A stretch of 64,000 bases of DNA from Flavobacterium defluvii (GCF_900129555.1 NZ_FQWC01000001.1:620001-684000); one strand, 5' to 3'. Positions 50,448 to 59,771 are shown, counted from the stretch's first letter. The notes: generated by a model not told the origin, from the letters alone. Numbers and translations: made by a program.

Positions 50448-51773
50448 CTAGATCAGGCAGATCACAAAACTCGTTTTATCTTCATCAGTTTGGTAGCTTA
50501 AATAGCCGCCGTGTGCTTCGATGATGTTTTTAGAAAGCGTTAAACCAATTCCGGCGCCGTCTTTTCTTGTAGTGAAAAAAGGAAGAAATACTTTGTCCTG
50601 AATTTCAGGAGCGATTCCTTTTCCGTTGTCAGCGATTGTGATAAAAAAACGATTGTTTTCTGTATAACTTGAAACATACATTTTCTTTTCGCTTTTTTCT
50701 TTTAAGGCATACACACTGTTGGTTATCAAATTGATAATCACTTGTTCCATTTGATTTTTGTCAATCATAATTGAACGTGAACTGTGAATATCATTTATTA
50801 ATTCTATATTTTCTGCTTTCAAAATCGGACTCATAATTCGGAGGCAGTCTTCGAATAAAGCGTTAATTGGCGTCATTTGTTTGGTTGGCGTTGGCAGCAT
50901 GGCCAGTTTTCTGTAATTTTCGACAAAAACCTGCAAATGATCGCTTCTATTTATTATGGTCGAAATACTGCTTTTAATATCATCAAAATCATCTTCTACT
51001 AAATTTTCCTGATCAACAATGTGCAGTAAATTCTGCGAAAGCGCACGAATTGGTGTTAACGAATTCATTAATTCATGCGAAATAATCTTCATCAAATTAA
51101 TCCACGCTTCTTTTTCTTTTTTCTCAATAACACGCTGAATACTATCTAATAAAATAATAAAATATTCTTTGTTATAACTTTGAGTATGCGATGTTTGCAG
51201 CATAAAAGTCTGCAAATCCTGTTCTTCTATTTTTATTGAAATTGCCGATTTTAACTCGCTGAATTCTGTTTTTTCAATTTCACTGCAAAGTGATGGCAGG
51301 TAATTTTTAAGATATTTCCAATGACTGACTTTTGGAACTTTAAATAAATCTGAAAAGCAGTCGTTCATTAAAAAAATGTTCCAGTCTTCGTTATCTTTTT
51401 CCAGAATTAAAGCCGCTGTATCAATATTGTTTAAAAGCGAACGATAAATCATTTCTTTTGACGTTTGTTCCTGCTGCCGAATTTTTAAATTTTCATATAA
51501 AAGATACAGGCTTTTGAAATTGTCTTTTTTATTCTCTTCGGGAAAATTGGTCGAAAAATCATTTTGAAGAATTGAAAGCAAAGTTCTGTCGTAAAACTGC
51601 AGTTGGTTTTTGACATAAAAATACATTTCGGCCAAGAACAAAAAAACGAAAAACCCAACCAAAAGCGCGTTGTAATAAAACGTTTTGTAAATAAGAAAAA
51701 CGCAGCAGAAAAAGAGTATCATTACAAACAAAACTCTAATAAACAAAGCATTATAAAATTTCCAGTTTTTCAT
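50448..51773 (-). CDS. NtrB-like sensor histidine kinase
   Basis: A 441-residue inner-membrane kinase: two N-terminal helices (about 9-29 and 36-54) with almost no periplasmic loop, a PAS-like region (about 105-215), a HisKA box with H233 (KIISHELMNSLTPIRALSQN) and HATPase with NLITNSVYALKE, IADNGKGI and GAGIGLTLSKNII. The short loop implies sensing within the membrane or cytosol. It is downstream of the NtrC-like regulator gene (gap 160 bases with a repeat). Confidence 0.92.
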   Translation of the reverse strand: MKNWKFYNALFIRVLFVMILFFCCVFLIYKTFYYNALLVGFFVFLFLAEMYFYVKNQLQFYDRTLLSILQNDFSTNFPEENKKDNFKSLYLLYENLKIRQQEQTSKEMIYRSLLNNIDTAALILEKDNEDWNIFLMNDCFSDLFKVPKVSHWKYLKNYLPSLCSEIEKTEFSELKSAISIKIEEQDLQTFMLQTSHTQSYNKEYFIILLDSIQRVIEKKEKEAWINLMKIISHELMNSLTPIRALSQNLLHIVDQENLVEDDFDDIKSSISTIINRSDHLQVFVENYRKLAMLPTPTKQMTPINALFEDCLRIMSPILKAENIELINDIHSSRSIMIDKNQMEQVIINLITNSVYALKEKSEKKMYVSSYTENNRFFITIADNGKGIAPEIQDKVFLPFFTTRKDGAGIGLTLSKNIIEAHGGYLSYQTDEDKTSFVICLI

Positions 51774-51789
51774 TTAGTTTTAATTTTAG

Positions 51790-51898
51790 CCACAGATTAC
51801 ACAGATTAAAATGATTTTAATTTTTGTCTTTAAAATTAATTTTTCACGCAGATTAAGCAGATAAAAAAATCCTTTTAATCTGTGTAATCTGTGGCAAA
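51790..51898. repeat. Intergenic inverted repeat between regulator and kinase genes
   Basis: gccacagattacacagatta (51790) with aaatgatttt pairs with aaaatccttttaatctgtg and taatctgtggc (to 51896); caattttt-type arms and ttttcacgcagattaagcag lie between. Confidence 0.8.
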
Positions 51899-51933
51899 AA
51901 AAAAATCTTGCTTCTTGGCTCTTGCTTCTTTCT

Positions 51934-53277
51934 CTAATTCTTCAAATCGTATTTTTCTATTCTTCTGTATAAAGCAGCTCTGGACAAACCCAATTCTTCG
52001 GCGGTTTTAGAGATATTTCCGTGATGTTTAAAAAGTGCTTTTTCGATGGCTGTTTTTTCCATTTCAGATAATGGATTATCATCGTTTTCCTGAATATCTT
52101 CAAAATCCAGAATATCTAAATCAGTTACCGAAATAGTATTGTTTTCAGCTAAAATAACGGCACGTTCAATCTTGTTTTCCATTTCGCGCACATTTCCTTT
52201 CCACGGATATCTTTCTAAATACGGCGCAGCGTTTTCTTCGAAATGCCAGTTTTCCTGATTGTATTTTTCGGCAATATTTTCAAGAATAAAATTTGCCATT
52301 GGCACAATATCATCTTTTCGTTCACGCAGAGAAGGCAGGTTTATTTCCATTGTATTGATTCTGTAAAGCAAATCTTCCCGAAAAGTTTTGCTTTTTACCT
52401 CAGCTTTGATATCATTATTGGTTGCCGAAATTATTCTCACGTTTAAAGGTCTTGGCTTGCTTTCGCCCAAACGCGTAACGGTTTTAGTCTGCAGAACGTG
52501 CAATAATTTTGATTGTAAATGAAGCGGAATATTTCCTATTTCATCCAAAAAAATGGTTCCGTTCTGCGCCATTTCAAATCTACCAGGCGTATCGGTTTTG
52601 GCATCTGTAAAAGCGCCTTTTGCGTATCCAAAAAGTTCGCTTTCAAATAAATTATCACTTAAAGATCCTAAATCGACATGAATAAAAGGCTCGTTTTTTC
52701 GCGCGGAGTTTTGTTGAATAAACTCCGCAAAAACATATTTTCCGGTTCCGTTTTCACCTAAAATTAAAACGTTTGCATCGGTTCTGGCTACTTTTTCGGC
52801 AATTGCGTAGGCTTGTTTTATTTTGGGAGATGTGCCTACAAAATAACGTTTCTCTGTTTTTTCAATAACTGGTTTTTTGCTGTTTTTTCGGCTTTCGGCG
52901 ACAGCCTTATCAATTGTTTCCAGTAATTTTTCGTTGTGCCAGGGTTTTAAAACATAATCAAAAGCACCCATTTTTATTCCTTCAACTGCTGTATCAATTT
53001 TCCCGAAAGCGGTCATTAAAATCACAATTGTGTTTGGCGAAAGTATTTTTATTTCTTTCAGCCAATGAATTCCTTCGCGTCCGTCTTCAAAACCAATTCG
53101 GTAATTCATGTCCAGTAAAACGACATTTATTTCGTTTTCATTCAAAATTGAAATGATTTTTTTTGGGCTGTTTGTCGTAAAAATCGTTTCAAAATGTTTT
53201 TTGAGAATCATTTTTGCCGAAAAAAGAATTTCTTCCTGATCGTCAACGATTAATATTTGGGCTTGCTTTTTTCTCAT
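51934..53277 (-). CDS. Sigma-54-dependent response regulator (NtrC family)
   Basis: A 447-residue activator from ATG 53277. Receiver domain: DD 12-13 and phosphoacceptor D56 (VVLLDMNY), KPW. AAA+ domain: Walker A GENGTGKY, the sigma-54 contact loop reading GAFTDA rather than GAFTGA, Walker B GTIFLDEIGN, R-finger block LRERKDDI. Fis-type HTH at the end (GNISKTAEELGLSRAALYRRIEKY). A GTG start at 53328 would place the 53290-53327 palindrome inside the gene, so 53277 is preferred. Confidence 0.93.
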   Translation of the reverse strand: MRKKQAQILIVDDQEEILFSAKMILKKHFETIFTTNSPKKIISILNENEINVVLLDMNYRIGFEDGREGIHWLKEIKILSPNTIVILMTAFGKIDTAVEGIKMGAFDYVLKPWHNEKLLETIDKAVAESRKNSKKPVIEKTEKRYFVGTSPKIKQAYAIAEKVARTDANVLILGENGTGKYVFAEFIQQNSARKNEPFIHVDLGSLSDNLFESELFGYAKGAFTDAKTDTPGRFEMAQNGTIFLDEIGNIPLHLQSKLLHVLQTKTVTRLGESKPRPLNVRIISATNNDIKAEVKSKTFREDLLYRINTMEINLPSLRERKDDIVPMANFILENIAEKYNQENWHFEENAAPYLERYPWKGNVREMENKIERAVILAENNTISVTDLDILDFEDIQENDDNPLSEMEKTAIEKALFKHHGNISKTAEELGLSRAALYRRIEKYDLKN

Positions 53278-53289
53278 GCTGCAATTTTT

Positions 53290-53327
53290 TGTTCGATTTT
53301 GAACGGTCAACTGTTCATTATCGGACA
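53290..53327. promoter_or_regulatory. 15+15-bp palindrome, candidate activator-binding site
   Basis: TGTTCGATTTTGAAC (53290-53304), 8-base spacer, GTTCATTATCGGACA (53313-53327); 12 of 15 positions are complementary. It lies 13 bases upstream of the NtrC-like start and about 80 bases upstream of the -24 element of the divergent operon, the usual place of an upstream activating sequence. Confidence 0.55.
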
Positions 53328-53390
53328 CTCTGTTTTTGGATAGTTTTTAAAGTCTCTTTAAAATCAATACTTTACAAAAAATAAATTTTA

Positions 53391-53406
53391 TGGCACAGTA
53401 TTTACC
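53391..53406 (+). promoter_or_regulatory. Candidate sigma-54 (-24/-12) promoter
   Basis: TGGCACAGTATTTACC compares with the sigma-54 consensus TGGCACRNNNNTTGCW: perfect -24 hexamer and R, correct spacing, -12 element TTACC with A in place of G. It ends 28 bases before the HlyD start and lies beside a sigma-54 activator gene. Confidence 0.6.
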
Positions 53407-53434
53407 TATTGGTTATCAGTAAATTATTTAAAAA

Positions 53435-54679
53435 ATGGACAAGGTAATTCCTCGTAAAAATAGAAAATTTAGATATCTCACAATAGCAATTGGAGTTTTT
53501 TTAGCTGTGGCTGTAATCGTGTTTTTTTCTTTTAATTCAAAAAGAAGTTTAAATGTAAAAGCCGAAGAAATTTCTATTCATAAAGTTGAAAAAGCTTTTT
53601 TTGAAGATTTTGTTGTTTTTCAGGCAAAAGTCGAACCACTGAACGTAATGCTTGTAAACGTTACAGAAGGAGGATCTGTAAAAGAGATTTTTGTAGAAAA
53701 CGGTGCAATGGTTACAAAAGGCCAGTCGCTGGCGCGTTTGTATAACCCAAATACTGAACTGAATTATCTAACTCAGGAAACGGCAATTATTGAACAGATT
53801 AATAATTTGAATACGGGGAAACTGAACATTAGAAATCAGGAATTGAATTTGACCAAAGATTTGGTTTTAATCGAACATGATTATAATGATGCCAAAAGAT
53901 TATACGATTTGAATGCGAAATTGTTTGCCAAAGATGTGATTTCAAAAAACGACTGGAATACTTTTAAGGAAAGCCTTCGTTTTCAGGAAGAACGTAAAAA
54001 AACAATTCAGCAGAGCATTCAAAAAGAAAAACAATCGAATCAGCTTCAGATTTCGCAAATAAACCGCTCGATTCAAACTATGGAAAAAAGCCTTGAGATT
54101 TTACGAAATAATAAAAAGAACTTTTTGATTACGGCTCCTGAAACGGGAAGATTAACTTCATTTGAAGCTGTGTTAGGACAAACATTTCAGGCGGGTCAAA
54201 GCATTGGAAAAATTGATTCGAAAAGAGGTTACAAATTATCTGCCGATGTTGATGAGTTTTATCTGGAAAAAATTCATGAAGGCTTAAAAGGTCAGGTAGA
54301 ATTTAAAGGAAAAACTCTTGAAGTTGTGGTTACCAAAGTTATTCCTGAAGTTAAAAACGGACATTTTATTGTAGAATTGGCTTTTGCGTCTAAAGAATAT
54401 ATTGCTTTGCAAGACGGTTTAAGTTTTGGAGTGAAGCTTATTTTATCTGAGAAAAATAAAATTCTGGTGGTACAAAAAGGAAGCTTTAATCAGGAAACTG
54501 CCGGAAAATGGATTTTTGTAGTAAAAGGAAATAAAGCCGAGAGACGAAATATAAAATTAGGCCGCGAAAATCCTTCGTATTACGAAGTTTTGGAAGGGCT
54601 TAAAGAAGGTGAATCTGTGATAATTTCATCTTACTCTGATTATAAAGATATTGAAGAACTTTCGATTCAGTCGCAGTAA
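53435..54679 (+). CDS. HlyD/RND-type periplasmic adaptor of an ABC exporter
   Basis: A 414-residue adaptor: membrane anchor (about 15-35), first lipoyl-like half (VNVTEGGSVKEIFVENGAMVTKGQSLARLY), a coiled-coil hairpin (about 110-225), second half (ITAPETGRLTSFEAVLGQTFQAGQSIG), and barrel/MP domains. It is the first gene of the unit with the ABC ATPase and MacB-like permease, and is likely controlled by the -24/-12 promoter just upstream. Confidence 0.9.
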   Translation: MDKVIPRKNRKFRYLTIAIGVFLAVAVIVFFSFNSKRSLNVKAEEISIHKVEKAFFEDFVVFQAKVEPLNVMLVNVTEGGSVKEIFVENGAMVTKGQSLARLYNPNTELNYLTQETAIIEQINNLNTGKLNIRNQELNLTKDLVLIEHDYNDAKRLYDLNAKLFAKDVISKNDWNTFKESLRFQEERKKTIQQSIQKEKQSNQLQISQINRSIQTMEKSLEILRNNKKNFLITAPETGRLTSFEAVLGQTFQAGQSIGKIDSKRGYKLSADVDEFYLEKIHEGLKGQVEFKGKTLEVVVTKVIPEVKNGHFIVELAFASKEYIALQDGLSFGVKLILSEKNKILVVQKGSFNQETAGKWIFVVKGNKAERRNIKLGRENPSYYEVLEGLKEGESVIISSYSDYKDIEELSIQSQ

Positions 54680-54770
54680 GCAGTCGCAGTGTTCAGTCGC
54701 AGTTCACAGCTTACATTTTACAATTCACAACTTACAATTCACAACTTACAATTCACAATTATAAAAAGGT
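54669..54770. repeat. CAGTCGCAGT and TTACAATTCACAAC tandem words
   Basis: cagtcgcagtaagcagtcgc, gtgttcagtcgcagttcac, then three units close to ttacaattcacaac. The first unit contains the last codons (S-Q-S-Q) and TAA of the adaptor gene. A cagtcgcag copy also lies at 15912. Confidence 0.75.
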
Positions 54771-54817
54771 TTCAATCATCAATCAAAAAACGTATTTAAT
54801 AACTAATCCTTAAAATT

Positions 54818-55525
54818 ATGATTACGATACAAAATTTAACCAAAGTATTTAGAACCGAAGAAGTTGAAACTGCAGCTTTAAGCGGAATTAATTTAGAAAT
54901 TAAAAAAGGGGATTTCCTGACTATTATGGGACCTTCCGGCTGTGGGAAATCGACTTTGTTGAATATAATCGGACTTTTGGACAGCGCTTCTGATGGAAGT
55001 TACAAATTGCTGGACCAGGAAATGATTGGTTTAAAAGAAAAAGGCAGAGCGGCTGTTCGTAAAGAAAATATCGGTTTTATTTTCCAGAATTTCAACTTAA
55101 TCGACGAGCTTTCTGTTTATGATAATATCGAACTGCCTTTGCTTTACAATAACGTAAAAGCATCTGACCGAAAACAAAAAATTGAAGCTATTGCTGAGAA
55201 ATTAAATATTTCACACCGATTGAAACATTTTCCGCAGCAGCTTTCGGGTGGTCAGCAGCAAAGAGTTGCCGTGGCAAGAGCTTTGGTTAATGATCCTAAA
55301 ATTATTCTGGCCGATGAGCCAACAGGAAATCTGGACAGTAAAAATGGTAATGAAGTAATGGAACTTTTGACTGATTTACATGCCAAAGGCGCTACAATTT
55401 TGATGGTTACCCACTCTGATTATGATGCTTCTTTTTCGCAAAGAACGATTCATATGAAAGACGGAGTTATATTCTCTGAAAAACTAAATCAGAGAAATGT
55501 AGATGTTTTTATGGACGCTAAATAA
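54818..55525 (+). CDS. ABC transporter ATP-binding protein (MacB/LolD type)
   Basis: A 235-residue ATPase: Walker A GPSGCGKS (38-45), Q-loop FIFQNFNLIDELSV, signature LSGGQQQR, Walker B IILADEPTGNLD and H-loop VTHSD. The sequence is closest to the MacB/LolD/FtsE class that works with FtsX-type permeases. Second gene of the exporter operon. Confidence 0.95.
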   Translation: MITIQNLTKVFRTEEVETAALSGINLEIKKGDFLTIMGPSGCGKSTLLNIIGLLDSASDGSYKLLDQEMIGLKEKGRAAVRKENIGFIFQNFNLIDELSVYDNIELPLLYNNVKASDRKQKIEAIAEKLNISHRLKHFPQQLSGGQQQRVAVARALVNDPKIILADEPTGNLDSKNGNEVMELLTDLHAKGATILMVTHSDYDASFSQRTIHMKDGVIFSEKLNQRNVDVFMDAK

Positions 55526-55532
55526 TTACAAA

Positions 55533-55607
55533 ATGATAGACTTTGTTGTTACTGCAATCATGGTTCTGGCAGAATTTGTTTGCAAAATTTTTAATCTTCT
55601 TTTTTAA
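55533..55607 (+). CDS. Possible 24-residue hydrophobic peptide gene
   Basis: ATG 55533 to TAA 55605-55607 encodes MIDFVVTAIMVLAEFVCKIF and NLLF: a short peptide able to span the membrane. It starts 7 bases after the ATPase stop and precedes the permease gene by 53 bases; upstream bases are A-rich (TTACAAA) like other starts here. No homologue is known to me, so it could be chance. Confidence 0.35.
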   Translation: MIDFVVTAIMVLAEFVCKIFNLLF

Positions 55608-55660
55608 GGCAAAACCGGCCTTTTGACCAAAATAACTAACATAATTATAAAACGTATACC

Positions 55661-58087
55661 ATGATTTTTAACTGGTTTAAAATATTTGTTTATCATTTAA
55701 AGCAAAGCAAATTGTTTTCGCTTTTAAATGTTTTAGGATTAAGTATTGGGGTTGCCAGCGTGATTTTTGCTATTTTATACTGGAATAATGAGCACGCTTA
55801 TGACCAATGGAATCCTAAAAAAGAAAATGTATATCAGGTTCTAAATATAATAGGTTCAACCGGCGATACCTGGGCGACAAGTTCAATTCCGTTTGGGCAG
55901 ACTTGTAAAGCTACAATTCCTGAAATCGAGCAAATTTGCTTTATGAACGACTGGTACAATGAAGCTGTTGTAAAATATCAGAATAAAAAAGTAATCGATA
56001 AAAAGATCACGATATCTGATAATAACTTTTTTGATTTCTTTCCTTTTCCAATTATTAAAGGAGCCAAAAAAGATATTTTAAAAGAAAAAAACAGTGTAGC
56101 AATTGCCGAAGAACAGGCAAAACTGCTTTTTAATGATGAAGACCCAATAGGAAAATCGATTATATACAACGATAAGTCATACATTGTAAAATCTGTTTAT
56201 CGCATTGTAAAACCTTCTTCTTTTGAACCTAATTACGTTTTTGGCGATATTATTCGCGAGGGCGATATTAATAACTGGGGAAATTTCAGCTATGGTTTAA
56301 TGATTAAAATTAAAAAAGGAGCTGATCTGGCGGTAGTTTCAAAGAAAATACATAACGTAAATTATGTAAACAGAACTTTGAAAGATGCCAAAGAAAGCGG
56401 CCAGACTCCTGAACAATACATTAAAGAAAATGGCGAAATAAAAGTTGTTCTTGACCAGCTTAAAACTTTGCGTCTTCATGGTACAAAAACTACGGGATCT
56501 GCTTCCCCTGAAGGAAAAGGTAACTTACAGCTTATTTACATTATGGCTGGTTTATCGATCCTGATTTTGGTTTTATCATTGGTAAACTATATTAATCTGG
56601 CAACGGCATCTGCTATTAAACGTGCCAAAGAAGTTGGAGTTCGCAAAATTGTAGGTGCTTCAAAAAACCAAATTATTGCACAGTTTATTTTCGAAACGGC
56701 TATAATTGTAACGCTGTCCATTTTGTTTGCCCTGGCAATTGTTGAACTTTCTTTACCGTATTACAATACATTTTTAAGAAAAACCCTGACTATGAATGGC
56801 GGTGAATTTTACCTGCAGCTTATTTTGATTTTTGGATTAGTAATCATTCTTGCTGGTATATTCCCTGCCATTTATATCTCAAACTTTGAAACTTTAAAAG
56901 TTTTAAAAGGGAATTTCTCCAGAAGTAAAAGCGGTATCTGGATTCGAAATTCGATGCTTATTTTTCAATTCGGAATTGCGGCTTTCTTTATCATTGGAGC
57001 TCTAATTGTAAATTCTCAGGTTGATTATATGATGAATAAAGATCTTGGTTTTAGCGGAAATCAGGTTATCAGGATTCCGTTTAATTATCAGGATTATGCT
57101 AAAAAAGGCGATAAATACCAGCTTACCAAACAAGAAATTCTTAAAATTCCGGGAGTTGAGGAGGTTTCTACTTTCGCAGGAACTTTTGGAAACAGTACAA
57201 ATTCCAGCTCTGGTTTTACACACAATGGTGTTTTTGTTCAGCCAAGAAATGTCGAAATGGATTTTGACTTTTTGAAAATGATGAAAATTAAAATTGTTGA
57301 AGGCCGCGATTTGTCTCCAAAATTTGCTTCAGATACGATTGACAACTGGCTGATAAATGAAACGCTGGCTAAAACTTTGGGTCTTAAAAATCCAATTAAT
57401 ACGGTCATAACTTCGGGCTGGGGCGGCGAAAAAGGCATTATGAAATTTAAGGTTGTGGGCGTTGTAAAGGATTTTCACATTACCGGACTTCAAAATAAAG
57501 TTCCGCCAATGGTTTTCATCAACATGAAAACTTTAAAATGGAATAATTTTCAAAATGTGTATGTAAAAGTTTCTCCAAATAATTTATCTGAAACATTAGA
57601 TAAACTAAAAGTATATTGGGAGAAAAACGTTAATCCGGATTATCCTTTCTTTTATGAGTTTGTAAATAAAGGTTTTGCGAGAACTTATGAGGAACAAGTC
57701 AAACAAAAAGATTTGTTTTTTATCCTGAATCTGGTTGTAATTACGATTGCTATTTTCGGATTGTTTGCTTTGGCATCATTTTCGATGGAAAGAAGACTGA
57801 AAGAAATTGCAATTAGAAAAACCCTTGGTGCAGAAACAGATGTTTTACTAAAAGAATTATCAAAACAATATATTCTTTTCTGCTTTATGGGATTTGGAAT
57901 TGGTATTGTTCCGGCTTATATTTTATTGCAGAAATGGCTGGAGGATTTCGCTTTTAGAATCAATATTTCGCCAGTTCCGTTTACCGTTGCACTTATTTCG
58001 CTGGTAATGCTTACTCTGCTGATTGTTTTGGCAAAAGCGTATCAGGTTACTAAAATAGATGTTTTAAAATATTTAAAATACGAATAA
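55661..58087 (+). CDS. MacB/FtsX family ABC permease
   Basis: An 808-residue permease with two MacB-type modules: TM helix (about 20-40) plus periplasmic MacB_PCD domain (about 45-240), FtsX core 1 (about 290-410, RAKEVGVRKIVGASKNQI), a second helix and periplasmic domain, FtsX core 2 (about 690-800, RRLKEIAIRKTLGAETDVL). Ends LKYE, typical of Bacteroidota members. Probable mechanotransmitter exporting a peptide, lipid or drug. Confidence 0.93.
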   Translation: MIFNWFKIFVYHLKQSKLFSLLNVLGLSIGVASVIFAILYWNNEHAYDQWNPKKENVYQVLNIIGSTGDTWATSSIPFGQTCKATIPEIEQICFMNDWYNEAVVKYQNKKVIDKKITISDNNFFDFFPFPIIKGAKKDILKEKNSVAIAEEQAKLLFNDEDPIGKSIIYNDKSYIVKSVYRIVKPSSFEPNYVFGDIIREGDINNWGNFSYGLMIKIKKGADLAVVSKKIHNVNYVNRTLKDAKESGQTPEQYIKENGEIKVVLDQLKTLRLHGTKTTGSASPEGKGNLQLIYIMAGLSILILVLSLVNYINLATASAIKRAKEVGVRKIVGASKNQIIAQFIFETAIIVTLSILFALAIVELSLPYYNTFLRKTLTMNGGEFYLQLILIFGLVIILAGIFPAIYISNFETLKVLKGNFSRSKSGIWIRNSMLIFQFGIAAFFIIGALIVNSQVDYMMNKDLGFSGNQVIRIPFNYQDYAKKGDKYQLTKQEILKIPGVEEVSTFAGTFGNSTNSSSGFTHNGVFVQPRNVEMDFDFLKMMKIKIVEGRDLSPKFASDTIDNWLINETLAKTLGLKNPINTVITSGWGGEKGIMKFKVVGVVKDFHITGLQNKVPPMVFINMKTLKWNNFQNVYVKVSPNNLSETLDKLKVYWEKNVNPDYPFFYEFVNKGFARTYEEQVKQKDLFFILNLVVITIAIFGLFALASFSMERRLKEIAIRKTLGAETDVLLKELSKQYILFCFMGFGIGIVPAYILLQKWLEDFAFRINISPVPFTVALISLVMLTLLIVLAKAYQVTKIDVLKYLKYE

Positions 58088-58110
58088 ACTTGTAGACCAT
58101 TTTTTTAAAG

Positions 58111-58146
58111 AATCCCCGTCAGGATGTGAGAATCCTGACGGGGATT
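58111..58146. terminator. Strong bidirectional terminator
   Basis: AATCCCCGTCAGGAT / ATCCTGACGGGGATT: perfect 15-bp GC-rich stem, 6-base loop, between the convergent permease and L,D-transpeptidase genes. Confidence 0.88.
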
Positions 58147-58151
58147 TCGTT

Positions 58152-59771
58152 TTATTTAAGTGCAACAGCATCAGAATAAAGCAATTTATCTAAACGTGGA
58201 TCGCGGTCATAAACATCAGGATAAAAACCAATTTCGCCATCATCGTTTACCCAGGCCGTAAAATATCCTATATAAATTGGTATTTTCTTTTTGAGCATGC
58301 AGGTAGTTTCTTTTTCACCGCTCATGGCTTGATTAATTTTATCTACCGGCCAGTCTGGATTGTCTTTTAAAATTTCTAATGCCAGTTGTTTTGCATCTTT
58401 TACATTAATGCAGCCATGGCTGAAAATACGTTTTTCAAAATCAAATAAACTTTTTGCAGGTGTGTCGTGCAGGTAAATATCATTTGGGTTTGGAAACATA
58501 AATTTGACTAATCCTAAAGAATTATTTGGTCCGGGTTTTTGTCTCACATTTCCTCCGTTCCATTCCATGTTGTGATCTGCGAGGTAATTTTTGTCTTCGG
58601 CCATTTTGAGTTTTAATTCATTTTTTATGATACTTGCCGGAACGTACCAATAAGGACTGAAAACAATTCGGTCGATATTACCGCTAAAAATTACCGTTTC
58701 GGTCATTCGTGTTCCCACAAAAACATCCGAAACCAAATCGTATTTTCCGTTTTTTACATACACAAGTCTAAACGACGGAATATTTACCATTACATATTCA
58801 TCGGCTTTTGCCAGTTTCGTCGGAATCCATCTACAGCGTTCCATATTCAGCATAATAGTTCGGATTCTATTGCCTATTGGCTCGTTCATCTGATCGATTT
58901 GTTCTTTTGTAAAAGTATAATTCAGTTTAAGTCCGTAACGCTTTTTGTATTTCAAAACAGCGTCCATCATTTCCTGATCATAATATTTACTTTTAGAATC
59001 TTCTTTTAAATCGCCAACCACAAACAAACGTTCCCTAATCTGCTGGATCACTTTTCCGCTGTCTAAAGGCTTTAGTTCTTTAAAATTGGCTTCGTCAATT
59101 TCAATTTTTTTCCAAAGTCCGTTTTTTTCAATATTGCGGTATCTCTGTAATACATTTTGAAGTTTATAATATTGGCTAAAGAGAAGATTTTCGTCTTTAT
59201 TCAATCGGCTTGGATCTCCCATTAACGAATCTAAAATTCTATCGTACGAAATGGTCTTTGTAGGCAAAAACCATCCAATTTTTTTTAATGTTTCGGGATC
59301 GACACCAGAGTAAACATTACTTGCATAAAAGACATACATATTAGAAAGCAGCAGTTCTGTATCTATCTGCGGAAGTTTATTCGAAACGTTTTCATTAAAA
59401 ACATCATCAACCAAATCCATATAAGGCATTTCGGCATTAATGCCCTGCTCTTCCAACAGGCTTACTTTATGATACAGTAAAGCACCAAATTCGCTTACAC
59501 TTTTATCATCATACCAAATCGTCTTATATTCTTTCTTTTTATAAAGCTCTTCAACATCTTTTTGGTAATTTTTGAGTTTGGGATATTTTTTATAAAAGCT
59601 ATTTATCGAAGCTCCGTCTACTGTTCCTAAAACAATATTTTTTTTGGATTTAAAGACGTTTTTTAATTCTTTAATATCATTCTTGGATTTAAAAGCAATG
59701 CTTGTCGGATTAAAAGAAAACATTAAAAAACTACAAGCAATAATTACAATAAGAGAAGTAAAATTTCGCAT
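58152..59771 (-). CDS. L,D-transpeptidase (YcbB-like)
   Basis: A 539-residue exported protein: signal sequence (1-22), N-terminal scaffold, peptidoglycan-binding-like segment (VIQQIRERLFVVGDL...YGLKLNYTFTKEQ), and a YkuD catalytic domain with IYLHDTP...FSHGCINVKDA, giving catalytic His and Cys. The length and order fit YcbB/LdtD-type enzymes that make 3-3 crosslinks. ATG 59771 is chosen as the signal sequence starts there; 59798 adds nine residues. Confidence 0.9.
   Translation of the reverse strand: MRNFTSLIVIIACSFLMFSFNPTSIAFKSKNDIKELKNVFKSKKNIVLGTVDGASINSFYKKYPKLKNYQKDVEELYKKKEYKTIWYDDKSVSEFGALLYHKVSLLEEQGINAEMPYMDLVDDVFNENVSNKLPQIDTELLLSNMYVFYASNVYSGVDPETLKKIGWFLPTKTISYDRILDSLMGDPSRLNKDENLLFSQYYKLQNVLQRYRNIEKNGLWKKIEIDEANFKELKPLDSGKVIQQIRERLFVVGDLKEDSKSKYYDQEMMDAVLKYKKRYGLKLNYTFTKEQIDQMNEPIGNRIRTIMLNMERCRWIPTKLAKADEYVMVNIPSFRLVYVKNGKYDLVSDVFVGTRMTETVIFSGNIDRIVFSPYWYVPASIIKNELKLKMAEDKNYLADHNMEWNGGNVRQKPGPNNSLGLVKFMFPNPNDIYLHDTPAKSLFDFEKRIFSHGCINVKDAKQLALEILKDNPDWPVDKINQAMSGEKETTCMLKKKIPIYIGYFTAWVNDDGEIGFYPDVYDRDPRLDKLLYSDAVALK

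Noticed and set aside
51934-53328. Longer form of the sigma-54 activator starting at GTG 53328
   Set aside because: The extra 17 residues are the translated palindrome and do not match a receiver-domain start.
54690-54770. Short tandem words suggesting a CRISPR array
   Set aside because: Units are 10-14 bases, imperfect and without unique spacers of constant length; no cas genes in the window.
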